This document shows positions 46,532 through 55,929 of a DNA stretch of 64,000 bases, in pieces; positions within the stretch are counted from its first letter, which is position 1, and each line of letters opens with the position of its first letter. Both the position numbers and the translations under genes were made by a program. Below the pieces are notes generated by a model that was given only the letters and a program-made list of their open reading frames with translations, was not told where the DNA came from and searched no databases. Source of the stretch: Candidatus Pantoea bituminis (lineage in GTDB: Bacteria > Pseudomonadota > Gammaproteobacteria > Enterobacterales > Enterobacteriaceae); contig NZ_JAGTWO010000003.1 of assembly GCF_018842675.1 (NCBI RefSeq), positions 21,889 through 85,888 of the forward strand. The letters run 5' to 3'.

Positions 46532-48067
46532 TCAGTCCAGTCCGCCGGTGCTGCCGTCTTCGCCTGGCAGGGTGAAGTCATACCGGACGCGCCGGCCCTT
46601 ATCTTCGTAATCGATCGCCAGCTCGCGAGTAATGTGTACGGCGAGTTTTGCTCCCGGCTGTACGTAAATAGCATCAAAAGTTTGCCCGTAGCGCTGTTTA
46701 ACCCACTCAGTGATTTCATCAGAGCTGCCTGAAATGGCCTTCCCCAGAACGGCCTGTCCGGCATCGCCGGTCAGCGTAGAGGTCACGCCGCCGTAAGCGT
46801 TGGTTTGGCTTGTCGTCTGGTTCTGGCCGATTGCGTCGCCCGCTGCGCCAGCCGCGCCCAGCAGTCCGATTGTTGGCAGATAGCTTGAGGCATTAGACTT
46901 GCGCGTGCCGGAGATGCAGGGGATCCCGTTTTCATCTGAGATCCAGCCGATGCCGCCACTGGTGCCGGTATCCTTTCCGCCGTTCTGGTTAGTGTTATTG
47001 CCACCTTTGCCGCTGCGGTCCGGTTTCGGCAGAGTACGTACGGTGCCGTCGGTGAACACGAATGTGACGCTGTTGACTTGACCACGCACGCATGACAGAG
47101 TCCAGTCGCCTGAAGCGGTGCCGGAGACAATTGCGCCCTCAACGTCCGGCAGCTCGAGGCCGTTGGCCGTCAGGTTGTCTTTGCCAATAAGCACCTTGAA
47201 AGGATATGGGTCGGTTACGGTGCCATTGATCGGCACGCGACCAAGCAGCGCCGTCATTGCGCGGCTGCCAATCAGGGTCGAGTTCTCCGGAAGCGTATAA
47301 ACCGGTTCGGCTTCCTCTTCCGCGCCTTTTTCAGAGGTTGAGCCCTTAACCTGCTGCTCATAGCTGCCTTTTTGCTTCGTCAGCGCGTTTTCACTGAGAA
47401 ACGACGTGGGAAATTTAGATTCGCCGGCGCTGCTGCCCGATGCTCCATTATTCTGCGCTGAAGAAGTGGATGGACTGTCCTGCGGCGTGACCCACATCAG
47501 GCCATCACTGCCGGAAGCCGGGGCATTGCCACCGCCTGCACCCATGCCGTCGAGACCTAGACCCAGCGGAATATCGCTGTCTGCACCTTTTGCCTTGTCA
47601 GCAATACCCTTACCGGCATTCTGCAATTTATTCGTCAGTTCGTTGATTTTTGAGGTCAGAACGTTCTGCTGCTGTCGTATCTGATTCTCACGCTCGTGAT
47701 AGCTTTTTTCCACGCCCTGAACTGCTTCATTGACCTGGCCGGAAACATTGCTGTTGCGCTCGCGTAATTTTTTATTCTCGTCAAGTAGCTGAGCATTCTG
47801 CTTATTCAGAGAGTCCTGCTGCTGGCGAACAGCGTTAAGTGAGCCCACGATGGTTTTGAGCGTATCCTGCGGCGTATCGCCCTCGATGCCGAGTGCCTTA
47901 AGCTCCTGCGGTGACAGATTCTTCAGCGCATCATCTGTCTGCGCATGTGCGGCCTGCGCGACGGGCTCCTGCGGCTTGCTTTTAAAGCTTTTCACCGCAA
48001 TAAATCCGCCGCCGATCAGAATGGCCGGAACCAGCACTTTAACCAGACCGTTCGACTTAATTTTCAT
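46532..48067 (-). CDS. TraB/VirB10-like protein, PFL_4705 family
   Basis: A 511-residue protein: single N-terminal membrane anchor (residues 9-25), a coiled-coil segment (about 80-150), a Gly/Ser linker, and a C-terminal beta-rich domain (IPINGTVTDPYPFK-type strands, VPINGTVTDPYPFKVLIGKD). It ends KLAVHITRELAIDYEDKG. Such TIGR03752 proteins span the periplasm and link the inner-membrane ATPases to the outer-membrane core. The frame is intact. It overlaps the TraK-like gene by 11 bases. Confidence 0.85.
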   Translation of the reverse strand: MKIKSNGLVKVLVPAILIGGGFIAVKSFKSKPQEPVAQAAHAQTDDALKNLSPQELKALGIEGDTPQDTLKTIVGSLNAVRQQQDSLNKQNAQLLDENKKLRERNSNVSGQVNEAVQGVEKSYHERENQIRQQQNVLTSKINELTNKLQNAGKGIADKAKGADSDIPLGLGLDGMGAGGGNAPASGSDGLMWVTPQDSPSTSSAQNNGASGSSAGESKFPTSFLSENALTKQKGSYEQQVKGSTSEKGAEEEAEPVYTLPENSTLIGSRAMTALLGRVPINGTVTDPYPFKVLIGKDNLTANGLELPDVEGAIVSGTASGDWTLSCVRGQVNSVTFVFTDGTVRTLPKPDRSGKGGNNTNQNGGKDTGTSGGIGWISDENGIPCISGTRKSNASSYLPTIGLLGAAGAAGDAIGQNQTTSQTNAYGGVTSTLTGDAGQAVLGKAISGSSDEITEWVKQRYGQTFDAIYVQPGAKLAVHITRELAIDYEDKGRRVRYDFTLPGEDGSTGGLD

Positions 48068-48974
48068 AGCGGATCACCTTCTGGTCTGGGCGTGAAGCGC
48101 CCTTACGGGCAATGGACGGCTCGCGCACGAAAGCGTCATCAGGGCGGCCGGCCGTGACCAGGTAAAGCGTGGTGGTATCTTCCGGCGTGCCGGCGGCACC
48201 CAGCCAGCGATGCTGGAAGGTGGCAGTTACAAACTGTCCCTGCAGTTCGCGCGGATCGAGTACAACTTTCTGTGACGAGCTATTGCGGATCCTGAGCGCT
48301 ACGACGGTGCGACCGGCCACGCCCCAGCCGGCTACCGGCGTCACGGTCACGGGTGCGGAAGGGTACAGTGTTGTAATGCGTGACGGCAGGTGCGGATTAA
48401 CGGGGTGAATGCCCGGCACAGCTTCAACGGTGCGCACCGGCGCATAAAGATTATGGGCTGCGTAGCGCGTCAACAGCACGGGAATGGGAGCCTTATAGCT
48501 GACCTTTTTACGCTTCGCCTGAGTGCTGTTGCTGTCACTACCGGATTTCTGTTCTGTACCAGCGGCCGCACTGCTGACCGTGCTGACGTCACCGCTGTAA
48601 ATGATTTTAACCGGCTCGGCTGACGCAGTGGCGATCGTCCGAACGTCCAGCAGGATTACTTCACCGCTTTCCATATCCTGCAGCTGCAGACGGGTCTGGG
48701 GAAAATCACTGTCAGCTTTGAGATACACCGCGCCGCCGGTGCTCTGCACGCGCAGCTTGCCATTCAATGCAGGCGGAAAACCCACGCGTACGTTTTTATC
48801 AACAAAGATCACGCGTTCCTGACCCGTTTTAAGGGGTATCTGCAGCGGTACGCGCTCCCATTTCATCAGTTCGTCCGCCTGTACCGGCGCGGAATGCATT
48901 ACGACGACCGGCAGCAATGAAAGCGATATAGCGACAAGGCAGGCGCAGGAACGGAAGGTTAATGATGGATTCAT
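48057..48974 (-). CDS. TraK/VirB9-like protein, PFL_4704 family
   Basis: A 305-residue secreted protein (signal MNPSLTFRSCACLVAISLSL, mature from about residue 33). It is beta-rich with VPLQIPLKTGQERVIFVDKN near the N terminus and a C-terminal VVALRIRNSSSQKVVLDPRE domain. It is the outer-membrane core component (TIGR03749) of the transfer machine, between TraB-like and TraE-like genes, in the conserved order. Confidence 0.85.
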   Translation of the reverse strand: MNPSLTFRSCACLVAISLSLLPVVVMHSAPVQADELMKWERVPLQIPLKTGQERVIFVDKNVRVGFPPALNGKLRVQSTGGAVYLKADSDFPQTRLQLQDMESGEVILLDVRTIATASAEPVKIIYSGDVSTVSSAAAGTEQKSGSDSNSTQAKRKKVSYKAPIPVLLTRYAAHNLYAPVRTVEAVPGIHPVNPHLPSRITTLYPSAPVTVTPVAGWGVAGRTVVALRIRNSSSQKVVLDPRELQGQFVTATFQHRWLGAAGTPEDTTTLYLVTAGRPDDAFVREPSIARKGASRPDQKVIRYEN

Positions 48975-49630
48975 CAGAACATCCCCTTATTATTTTGTTT
49001 TGGCTGTTCGGGCGCGGCAGACAGGCGCTGTGGAATGCCGTCATAACAGTCCAGCGCCATGCCAAACGGGTTTGTCTCAGAGTCTCCGTCCCAGCGCACG
49101 ACTTTCAGGGGATAACGCACCATGGCACGTTTCACCGGCTCGGTGAGGTAATACTCATCGGCAACAAGATCGAGTTTTACGGTCCAGTTATCGCGATCGA
49201 TAACCTTCACGCTATCACCTGAATAACCCCTACCAGGAATTTCGTACACAACACGCACACGATCTGTAAGCTCGTTCTTCTCACCGCGTACCTTCGCGTC
49301 CTCCTCAAGAAACGCCTTGCACTGGGGTGTCAGGTAAGGCGAAAGCGACTGTATACGCGCGGGATAATCCGCTTTACCGTTTTTAGGCCAGGCGTTGAGC
49401 TGCTGAAAGATGTAATACGCAAATCCGTAGACGGTCGGAGGCGGGATTTCCCACCACGGGCGCGTACTGCCCTTGCGCAGGTCTGGCGGGTTGTGGATGG
49501 TCAGCTTTTCTGGCGCTCTCATCCAGCCACCCATCGCAGTCACCAGTAACAGCAGCAATACGATGCAGGCCGCCCGCAGTGTGAAAATATGCTGATCACG
49601 GCCCTTAACCGCGTGGCGAAAACGACTCAT
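48974..49630 (-). CDS. TraE/VirB8-like protein, PFL_4703 family
   Basis: A 218-residue protein with one N-terminal membrane helix (about residues 17-37) and a periplasmic domain (RPWWEIPPPTVYGFAYYIFQ, then SLSPYLTPQCKAFL). It is the VirB8/TraE-type assembly factor of the TIGR03746 family. Overlaps by four bases with the next gene upstream (ATGA at 49627-49630) and by one with the TraK-like gene. Confidence 0.85.
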   Translation of the reverse strand: MSRFRHAVKGRDQHIFTLRAACIVLLLLLVTAMGGWMRAPEKLTIHNPPDLRKGSTRPWWEIPPPTVYGFAYYIFQQLNAWPKNGKADYPARIQSLSPYLTPQCKAFLEEDAKVRGEKNELTDRVRVVYEIPGRGYSGDSVKVIDRDNWTVKLDLVADEYYLTEPVKRAMVRYPLKVVRWDGDSETNPFGMALDCYDGIPQRLSAAPEQPKQNNKGMF

Positions 49631-49990
49631 TTGCTACTCCTGAGGTTTTTGCTGCGTCGCAGGGACCAGCCCCGCGAATGAATGATTAACCTGATATCTC
49701 CCAGCCCTATGCGGCACTTTTTCAGTTCAAACTGCTGCCAGAGATAACTCTCCGGTTTTCCCCGCTTTTTGCTGGCGAGCCATTTACCGCCAAAGGCAAT
49801 GAAAAAAGTGGGAAAAGCAGCGTGCTGGTAGGAATGGCAAGCCAGCCGAAAAAGAATGCGAATGGCAGCGAGAGTACAAATCCGAATAAAACGCCAGTCA
49901 GCGCCGCCAGACCTAACTCGGGGGTATTAAACCCCGGAATACGACAGGCTCTGAGTTCAGGCGATCCGGTAAAAATTTAATGGTCGCCAT
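49627..49990 (-). CDS. TraL-like conjugative transfer protein, TIGR03750 type (frame broken twice)
   Basis: Corrected length 121 residues: MATIKFLPDRLNSEPVVFRG, two membrane helices in the middle, then a basic tail ending RSKNLRSSK. The frame breaks at an A-run 49929-49931 (four expected) and an A-run 49802-49807 (seven expected). It corresponds to the VirB3/TraL slot in gene order. The start ATG 49990 is 13 bases from the next gene's stop. Confidence 0.78.
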
Positions 49991-50003
49991 CGTGAAAGAT
50001 TCC

Positions 50004-50404
50004 TTAGCCGATGACTTCTGCTGATTTGCCCAGCAGCCAGATAACCGCGACCAGCATCACAACCCCGACCACGACAATGGAGCCGAATTTAGTCCAGGAT
50101 GCACGGTCATTGCGCACTTCACCGAAGGTAACAAGGCCAGCTTCTGCAACCTTAAAGAATGCGAATCCACATAGCACAAGCCCCCGAGAACGAGCCCGTC
50201 CTGAACATGGCCGCTAAGCGTTCCCATCAAACCTGTGCCCGTACCGCTGGAGCTTGGACCCTCAACAGTTGGCAGGTCGGCAAGAGCGGGTTTGGCGGCA
50301 AAAGCACTCAGCAGGCCAGCCGTCAGGATACGTGCCCAAGCTGATTTAGCTTTAGCCTGTGTTTTAGCGGTCACGCGGGTTGTTGCAGATACGAATTTAA
50401 ACAT
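50004..50404 (-). CDS. Pilin-like membrane protein, PFL_4702 family (frame broken once)
   Basis: About 133 residues. A long basic N terminus and signal-like segment (RILTAGLLSAFAAKPALAD), then two hydrophobic segments, the second ending AVIWLLGKSAEVIG. The frame breaks at C-run 50181-50185 (six expected), after which it reads GLVLCGFAFFKVAEAGLVTF. It is of the TIGR03745 family, the small VirB2-like position of MPF-G systems. Restoring the run gives a protein typical in size. Confidence 0.78.
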
Positions 50405-50435
50405 GATTTCACCTGTAAAAAGAGTTGATTGAGAG

Positions 50436-50678
50436 TTAACTGCAAAACATCCAGATACTTACGACTAACAATAAAACTGAGCGGACAACCGCTCTGCCCA
50501 TTGCGCCTTCCTTCAAACGCTGATTTGTCCAGCCTGAGTAAACATCAACGATTGCCCATGCTGCCCAGAAGAAAAGGAAACCGATCAACAGTCCGAGACA
50601 GAGCAGGTGCAGCAGATTCGGTTCAACATTTCCGGAAGCCGCTTTAAAAGCAGTCTCCTGCGCAGCGGTCATCGCCAT
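50436..50678 (-). CDS. Small membrane protein, PFL_4701 family
   Basis: An 80-residue protein with two membrane helices (about residues 24-44 and 62-79). It starts MAMTAAQETAFKAASGNVEP and fits the TIGR03758 family. It lies between the RAQPRD and pilin-like genes, in conserved order. Probably a pilin-like or pilus-assembly component. Confidence 0.82.
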   Translation of the reverse strand: MAMTAAQETAFKAASGNVEPNLLHLLCLGLLIGFLFFWAAWAIVDVYSGWTNQRLKEGAMGRAVVRSVLLLVVSIWMFCS

Positions 50679-51013
50679 CAGGGACGCTCCCGGCGGTAAT
50701 TTCCCGCTACGCCTGACAAATCGCGTGGCTGAGCACGCGTTGGTTCTAGATAACGGTCAATGCCGGCGCTGATGGTCTTTAGATCGCTACTAGCCCGCTG
50801 ATAATCGAAGTAATAGCGGCCACGCTCTGACGGATCAGCCTGAGCTGCGGCAACCCGCGCCCGTTCCAGCGAAGCCTGAACCTGGACGATCATTCGCTGT
50901 GCGGATGCCAGCTCGTCTTTCTCAGATGCAGACGCCGGAGAGGACGTGAGAAAAGTCAGGCCCAGCACACCGCCGCATAAAAGAAGTCGTGTTGCCGGAC
51001 GAAGAGATTTCAT
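50678..51013 (-). CDS. RAQPRD family integrative conjugative element protein
   Basis: A 111-residue secreted protein (signal peptide to about residue 30, mature ASEKDELASAQRM). It carries the namesake sequence, here RAQPRD, near residue 94. TIGR01690 family; function unknown but a constant part of these transfer regions. The ATG at 51013 follows GGAGGTG. It heads the operon running to the VirB4 gene, with element E2 upstream. Confidence 0.85.
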   Translation of the reverse strand: MKSLRPATRLLLCGGVLGLTFLTSSPASASEKDELASAQRMIVQVQASLERARVAAAQADPSERGRYYFDYQRASSDLKTISAGIDRYLEPTRAQPRDLSGVAGNYRRERP

Positions 51014-51065
51014 ATGCACCTCCAGTGGTTGTTGAGTGCGGTAAGCATGCGAAATCTGGCCTCCG

Positions 51066-51103
51066 GGTTCAGCCGTTAACTCTTTTTGGGAAAATAAAAA
51101 TTT
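51066..51103 (-). promoter_or_regulatory. Operon-head element E2 (upstream of the RAQPRD gene)
   Basis: Matches 42281-42318 at 32 of 38 positions. The core C of AACTC (51080) is 67 bases from the start codon, the same as for E1. Confidence 0.65.
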
Positions 51104-51323
51104 AGAGAGCTGCGCAAATGCCGCTTGAATCAGAGGTGATATGGAGTGTTTGTTGTAACTAATTCAAATGAACTGACGCACCGCTATGCAGCTTGTCTGC
51201 TGACGGCAGGCACCTGAAAACAAGTTTCAGATGCCTCCGCCCAGCTCTGGGAGAACGAGACTGGCATGATAAATTTATTTCCGGTGCGAATAATTAATAG
51301 AGTGTTTTGGTAGTACGCCGATG

Positions 51324-51357
51324 AAAAAATCGCAGACTGAAAAGTCAGGCTGCGATT
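51324..51357 (-). terminator. Terminator after the PFL_4697-type gene
   Basis: AATCGCAG (51328-51335) pairs with CTGCGATT (51350-51357), with a further inner CTGA/TCAG pairing. On the minus strand it is followed by TTTTTT. It closes the pilL-traD operon. Confidence 0.75.
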
Positions 51358-51365
51358 CCTCATAG

Positions 51366-52138
51366 TTAGAGATATTTTTTGAACGAAGCGGTTGTTACCG
51401 TAATGGTAAGCCCAAGCATTAACGCTGCGGGAAGCAGCAGAAGGTTTGGATAGACCGCCGAAGGACAAGAGAGGTAGGCCATCACCGGCAGATACACAGC
51501 TGGTTTGATCAATCTTTTCGCGCGGTGGTACAGAAAAGACGACTCATAACCGGCCCCAAATCGACGCAGGTCGCGGCGGCCAAGCCCTTCAACCACGGCA
51601 ACACCAATAACCAGTATGAATAGCGGCACAGACAGAGCAATGATAGTTACGCGGACCAGCGTTACGATGGAAACATATACTGTAGCCAGCATATACTGCT
51701 GAAGGTAATTTCCCAGCCAGCTGCTGGCCCCTTGAGATTGCGCGACACCTTGTTGCCGCTGTTCATCTCAGCCTGATATGTATCCTGTATCCACCTGATG
51801 ATCCCGCTGTCCACAAACGCCCATTGATAGGCATCAGTAACCCAGCGAGTGACCGTTTCTGCAGGCTCTGAAAGCAACAGACTGCGAGTAAAGTCAGAAG
51901 ACAGATAGCCAAACTCGGTATTCATCACCGCCTGGCTGTGCGCGGCACCCATTTCAGGCCAGAAGAAAGCGATCCCGACGTATTCAATGATCAGGCTAAC
52001 CACAAGTGAAGCCAGAATGACGCCAATGAGCTTCCACGGCCAGCCCCAGACGAGGTTATAGAGCAGGCCGTGCTCGCGCGGTTGCACGGGTTGTTGCTGC
52101 GGATATTGCGGCGGTGCGGTACGACGTGCCTCAGCCAT
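51366..52138 (-). CDS. Integrating conjugative element membrane protein, PFL_4697 family (frame broken once)
   Basis: About 257 residues with four membrane helices (residues about 35-60, then three in the second part). A proline/glutamine-rich N terminus comes first, then HGLLYNLVWGWPWKLIGVIL. The halves join when C-run 51728-51731 has five C, giving SWLGNYLQQYMLATVYVSIV. TIGR03747 family, next to the coupling protein in all such regions. The start overlaps the traD stop by eight bases. Confidence 0.82.
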
Positions 52139-54230
52139 TATTATCTCCTTTCACCGGTGCTGCAGTTGAACTGCGGCTGTCCCACCATCCTTCGCTGCTG
52201 TGATAGTTTCGGCGCATCTCTTCTGCAAGACGCGCTATGTTCTCAGGCATGTGCACGTCGCCAGCATCGCCCGCTGGCAGCGGCATGCGAATTTTCCAGA
52301 GTTGACCGCCCTCAAGCAGCGCAAACGCCTGTCCTTTAGGCAGTGTCACGATGTCGGAAGGCTCAAGAAGCGGCACTTTAATGGTGCCAACGCGGTCCTG
52401 TGTGCTGGAGGTAAAGTCGTGGTTTACGGTGACGTCAGCTGAATCCTGATGACCTGATACCAGGGTTTTACTGTAGATTTCAACCTGCGGCAGCTGTGAG
52501 GTCAGTAGCTCGGCTGTCCGGTTTTCCCTGACGCGCAACATGATCAGGTTGTTGAAGTTGCCCTGAACCTGAGAGGTTTTGGCCGCGCTCCCGATCCGGG
52601 CTTCAATATCAGATGACGTCTGCGTATAAGCGGTAACCTGCATGCCGGCACCGCCACCTTTGTTGATCAGTGGGATAAACTCATTGCCCATCAGCTCGTT
52701 AAACTCATCGCAGTGCAGATTTATGGCGTCCTTACTCTCCTTTGAACCCGGCAGGCCGCCGTTAATGCCGTGCTTGTAAATGTGACCGGCCACGCTAACC
52801 AGGTCGGCAAACATGCTGTTACCCACAGCGCTCGCAACCTCGCTGTCGCTGAGTGCATCAAGCCCGACGTAAACGATGCCCTTTTTACGGATCACCTGCT
52901 CCCAGTCAAAAATGGGGCGCGGATCTTCCATATTCAGGTAATCGGGTGACAGTAACTCAGCTGTTTTGCCCGTTGTCAGCTTTTCGAGCAGCGGCAGCAA
53001 TGACGCGACAATTTTATCAAAATAGGTACGGTCATAGCGTACTGCAGAGCGCAGTCCGTCAAGTATCGGATCATAAAGCTGATTGCCAGCGTCCGAGCTC
53101 AGCGCCACCTCTACCGCCCAGATGCGCACGGCTTCAGGCTGGCCCTGCATGTTGCGTGGCACGTCGTCTTCACTGAATGCGTTGGCGTTATTTTCAATCT
53201 GGCTGGTCAGTTCAGGCAGTTTCTCAGTGATGATTTTTTCGGCGTAGCGCAGATACAGATCGGCAATGTTGTTCACGTAGCGGGTAATGAGGGTGTAATC
53301 CGGACGTTCGCCGAGGGCGACCAGCGCACGCGCAACGATATTCACGAAGCGCCAGGCAAATTCACGAAACGCCGCGCTGTTGCCTTCTCCGCTGAGCTGG
53401 CCGGCAACGCGCGTTGCCACTTCCGATACGCGCCCAAAGCGGCCAACTGCGTTATAACGCGCGGAAATATCAGGCCAGCCGAGGTGGAAAAGGGTCAGCT
53501 CATCGCCGCGACCCGCCCGGTGCGCCTCCGCCCAGACCCTTTTCAGCAGGTCCGCATCCCCTTTAGGATCAAACACGATGGTGACGTCACCGCGCCGTAT
53601 ATCCTGAGTGATTAAAAGCTCTGCAAGGCGCGTTTTACCTACGCGGGTTGTGCCGTAAACAACCGTATGGCCGACACGCTCACGCAAATCGAGCGTGACG
53701 TCAGTTTCATCTGGTTCAATGCCATGAATGGCAGGATTTCCGCCTACCGGAGGAAGCGGACGAACCGGATTTATAGCAATATCGGCACTGAGCAGTCTGC
53801 CGATCGCCGGCAAACTGCTTTCTGTTGCTTCCTCTAACTGGCGGGCCAGCTGATACAGCTTCGACGGCTTAAGGTAGTGGGCCACTTCCGGGCGCAGCGT
53901 ATCGCGCAGGCGCTGGGTGTGTTTCTGGGTCCAGCGAAACCCACGGCCCAGAAAAAGCCGGCGCTTACTGACGGGGATCTGTTTTGACGTCATCACATAG
54001 CGCGGCAGCCGGCGAAGATTGCGGCGGTAGCGAATAACCTGCATTCCCTGCCGTACACGCACCGCAGAAAGCACGGCGAATCCGCCGGCGGTGACGTAGC
54101 TGACAGAGGGTGCCAGGGCCACCGCCCAGGGAGCTGTCACGCAGACGATGGCAGCAGTGCCGGCAGCAACAGCTGTATTTAGCTCAACCGCAGGGCGCAG
54201 CAATGCCTCAATAACGTATTTATCACTCAC
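52131..54230 (-). CDS. traD: TraD-type coupling ATPase (SXT/TOL subfamily)
   Basis: A 699-residue type IV coupling protein that links the relaxosome to the transfer channel. Two N-terminal membrane helices (about residues 20-60) come first, then Walker A GTTRVGKTRLAE near residue 192, Walker B-like TIVFDPKGDADLL and a second motif DAINLHCDEFNELMG near 505. TIGR03743 family. The intact frame contrasts with its neighbours. It overlaps the nuclease-like gene by four bases. Confidence 0.93.
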   Translation of the reverse strand: MSDKYVIEALLRPAVELNTAVAAGTAAIVCVTAPWAVALAPSVSYVTAGGFAVLSAVRVRQGMQVIRYRRNLRRLPRYVMTSKQIPVSKRRLFLGRGFRWTQKHTQRLRDTLRPEVAHYLKPSKLYQLARQLEEATESSLPAIGRLLSADIAINPVRPLPPVGGNPAIHGIEPDETDVTLDLRERVGHTVVYGTTRVGKTRLAELLITQDIRRGDVTIVFDPKGDADLLKRVWAEAHRAGRGDELTLFHLGWPDISARYNAVGRFGRVSEVATRVAGQLSGEGNSAAFREFAWRFVNIVARALVALGERPDYTLITRYVNNIADLYLRYAEKIITEKLPELTSQIENNANAFSEDDVPRNMQGQPEAVRIWAVEVALSSDAGNQLYDPILDGLRSAVRYDRTYFDKIVASLLPLLEKLTTGKTAELLSPDYLNMEDPRPIFDWEQVIRKKGIVYVGLDALSDSEVASAVGNSMFADLVSVAGHIYKHGINGGLPGSKESKDAINLHCDEFNELMGNEFIPLINKGGGAGMQVTAYTQTSSDIEARIGSAAKTSQVQGNFNNLIMLRVRENRTAELLTSQLPQVEIYSKTLVSGHQDSADVTVNHDFTSSTQDRVGTIKVPLLEPSDIVTLPKGQAFALLEGGQLWKIRMPLPAGDAGDVHMPENIARLAEEMRRNYHSSEGWWDSRSSTAAPVKGDNNG

Positions 54231-54796
54231 GAAGAGAACTCCTCAAAGGATTTACCTGCCAGCAGGGCTAAAAGACGTTGTCCGCTGATAATCCTCAGCT
54301 GAGGCGATGCCTGACTGACTTCTTTGCTTTTTTGGCCGGTGCGTCCGGTATGAATAAACAGGCCACGCTGCCCCATACGTGTCAGCAGCGCGTCAAAATC
54401 ACGGACGTGCGCGGGCGCGATCGCCCGGCTGTAGCGCTTGGCCTGAATCAGCCAGCACTCACCGTTAATGTGTACGCGTCCATCCAGCCCACCGTCGCCG
54501 CTGTACGACGCATTGCGCTGTATTGAATATCCCTGATGTTCAAACGCCAGCAGCAGTAACTCTTCAAATACATACGGATTGATTTTGCGCAGATAAGTCA
54601 TGCGCTGTCCGTCTCCGCTGAGCTGGCTGAGGCGGGTATAGATGCGCTTCGCCGTCGCGCGATAGCGGCGGTGCCGGCGCTCGCTGGCCGTCTGGCGGCG
54701 AAAACGCCAGAGCAGAAAGATGCTCAATGCGATGAGAACAGCCAGAACAACCGGGTTCGCCATCAGGAGCGCCGCAGCATAAGGGGCAGATATCAC
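54227..54796 (-). CDS. Membrane-anchored Mrr-type restriction endonuclease-like protein
   Basis: A 189-residue protein with one N-terminal membrane helix (residues 12-31), then a PD-(D/E)XK nuclease domain. It has FEELLLLAFEHQGYSIQRNA, the catalytic-type SGDGGLDGRV (Asp) and WLIQAKRY (Gln-Ala-Lys). This is the Mrr_cat fold. It overlaps traD and the next gene, inside the transfer operon. Similar nuclease-like proteins occur at this spot in related elements. Whether it cuts incoming or outgoing DNA, or only processes DNA during transfer, is unknown. Confidence 0.75.
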   Translation of the reverse strand: MISAPYAAALLMANPVVLAVLIALSIFLLWRFRRQTASERRHRRYRATAKRIYTRLSQLSGDGQRMTYLRKINPYVFEELLLLAFEHQGYSIQRNASYSGDGGLDGRVHINGECWLIQAKRYSRAIAPAHVRDFDALLTRMGQRGLFIHTGRTGQKSKEVSQASPQLRIISGQRLLALLAGKSFEEFSS

Positions 54797-55297
54797 TGCG
54801 CCACCTCCTGTGACAGGCCGCTGTCCGTGATAAGTACAGGGTAATGGGTCAGATGCAGGCGGCGGGCGAGTTCTGATCCCGATGAAGGGGCCAGTTGCAG
54901 GCCGGGTGCCAGACCGCGCAGCGCTTCCAGCGATGACGTGCTTTCAACGTTCACAATGAGGCCTGCAGCATTTCTGACTTTAAGCTGCCGGGCGTTCTGC
55001 TTCAGCCACTGGCGCGAATAGCTGTCATCACCAATGATAAACAGCGCTCCGATGCCCGGCAGCTGAAGCGCCCGGGGAGTCACGTTACCGGGGAAAGTTC
55101 GGGTGTAATAACAGGCAGCATGGCTGCTTCACCTTGTGCAGGAGTCGCAGAAGGCGCAGGAGGCGTGTCCTGACGATTTACAGCCTCAAAAAGGCCTGCG
55201 TGCTCTGTCCGCCCAGATCTGCAATGACGTTGAGCTCAGCCAGTGCGGCGGGTGAAAAAGCGATGAATGCGGTAACGATGAGGTTTTTGATATTCAT
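54793..55297 (-). CDS. Integrating conjugative element protein, PFL_4695 family (frame broken twice)
   Basis: About 168 residues with a signal peptide (MNIKNLIVTAFIAFSPAALA). The frame breaks at A-run 55188-55192 (six expected) and G-run 55090-55093 (five expected), after which it reads VTPRALQLPGIGALFIIGDD. TIGR03765 family, next to the transglycosylase in conserved order. Without the two corrections only the C-terminal 96 residues are in one frame. Confidence 0.78.
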
Positions 55298-55299
55298 GA

Positions 55300-55929
55300 T
55301 CACTGACTCCGTGGATTTATCCAGACGAGGCCGCTATCCGGCACCGATGCGGACGCTGTCTGTTCAACTACAGTCGCCGCCGGCAGATGCGGCGGCGACT
55401 GGAGCATGGCGAGTTTGCTTTTGACAAAAGCGCGATAGCGGGCAGCGGGGGCACCGCCGGCGGGATGGTGATAACAGCCGGCCGCATCGAGCCAGCTTCC
55501 GGGTTTCCTGTCCCAGCACTCGCGCAGGATGGCGGCAGCGGCGTTAAGATTCACGTAAGGATCCAGCGCCTCCCAGGTGGACATAAAACGCTGGCCGTTC
55601 CACCCGAGATTGACCTGGGCAATACCGACATCAATGCGCTTCAGCGAGTTCGTTTTCATGAACACCTGCAGCGCCTGCCAGGCTTCAAGACGGGTTTTAT
55701 AGCGATAGCCCTTACCGGCGACATTAAGGGTCCACGGCCACGGTCGTTCGCCCTGCGGCAGCCGGCGAGACGATTCCTGCAGGCTGACAGAATAGAGCGA
55801 TTCCGGCGGCACGCTGTGGGCCTGCGCCACGCGCACGTACCCTTCAGGGACAATTTGTTTGCTACCGGCGAACGTGGAAAATGAAAGCAGCAGCAGCGCC
55901 GCTCCGGTCAGAATGCGGCGAGTTGCCAT
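55300..55929 (-). CDS. Lytic transglycosylase of the transfer apparatus
   Basis: A 209-residue secreted protein (signal peptide to about residue 21) with an SLT-type fold. The catalytic Glu is in SLYSVSLQESSRRLPQGERP near residue 52, and the substrate loop includes RIDVGIAQVNLGWNG. VirB1-like, it opens the peptidoglycan for the transfer channel. It overlaps the upstream gene by 22 bases. Confidence 0.85.
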   Translation of the reverse strand: MATRRILTGAALLLLSFSTFAGSKQIVPEGYVRVAQAHSVPPESLYSVSLQESSRRLPQGERPWPWTLNVAGKGYRYKTRLEAWQALQVFMKTNSLKRIDVGIAQVNLGWNGQRFMSTWEALDPYVNLNAAAAILRECWDRKPGSWLDAAGCYHHPAGGAPAARYRAFVKSKLAMLQSPPHLPAATVVEQTASASVPDSGLVWINPRSQ

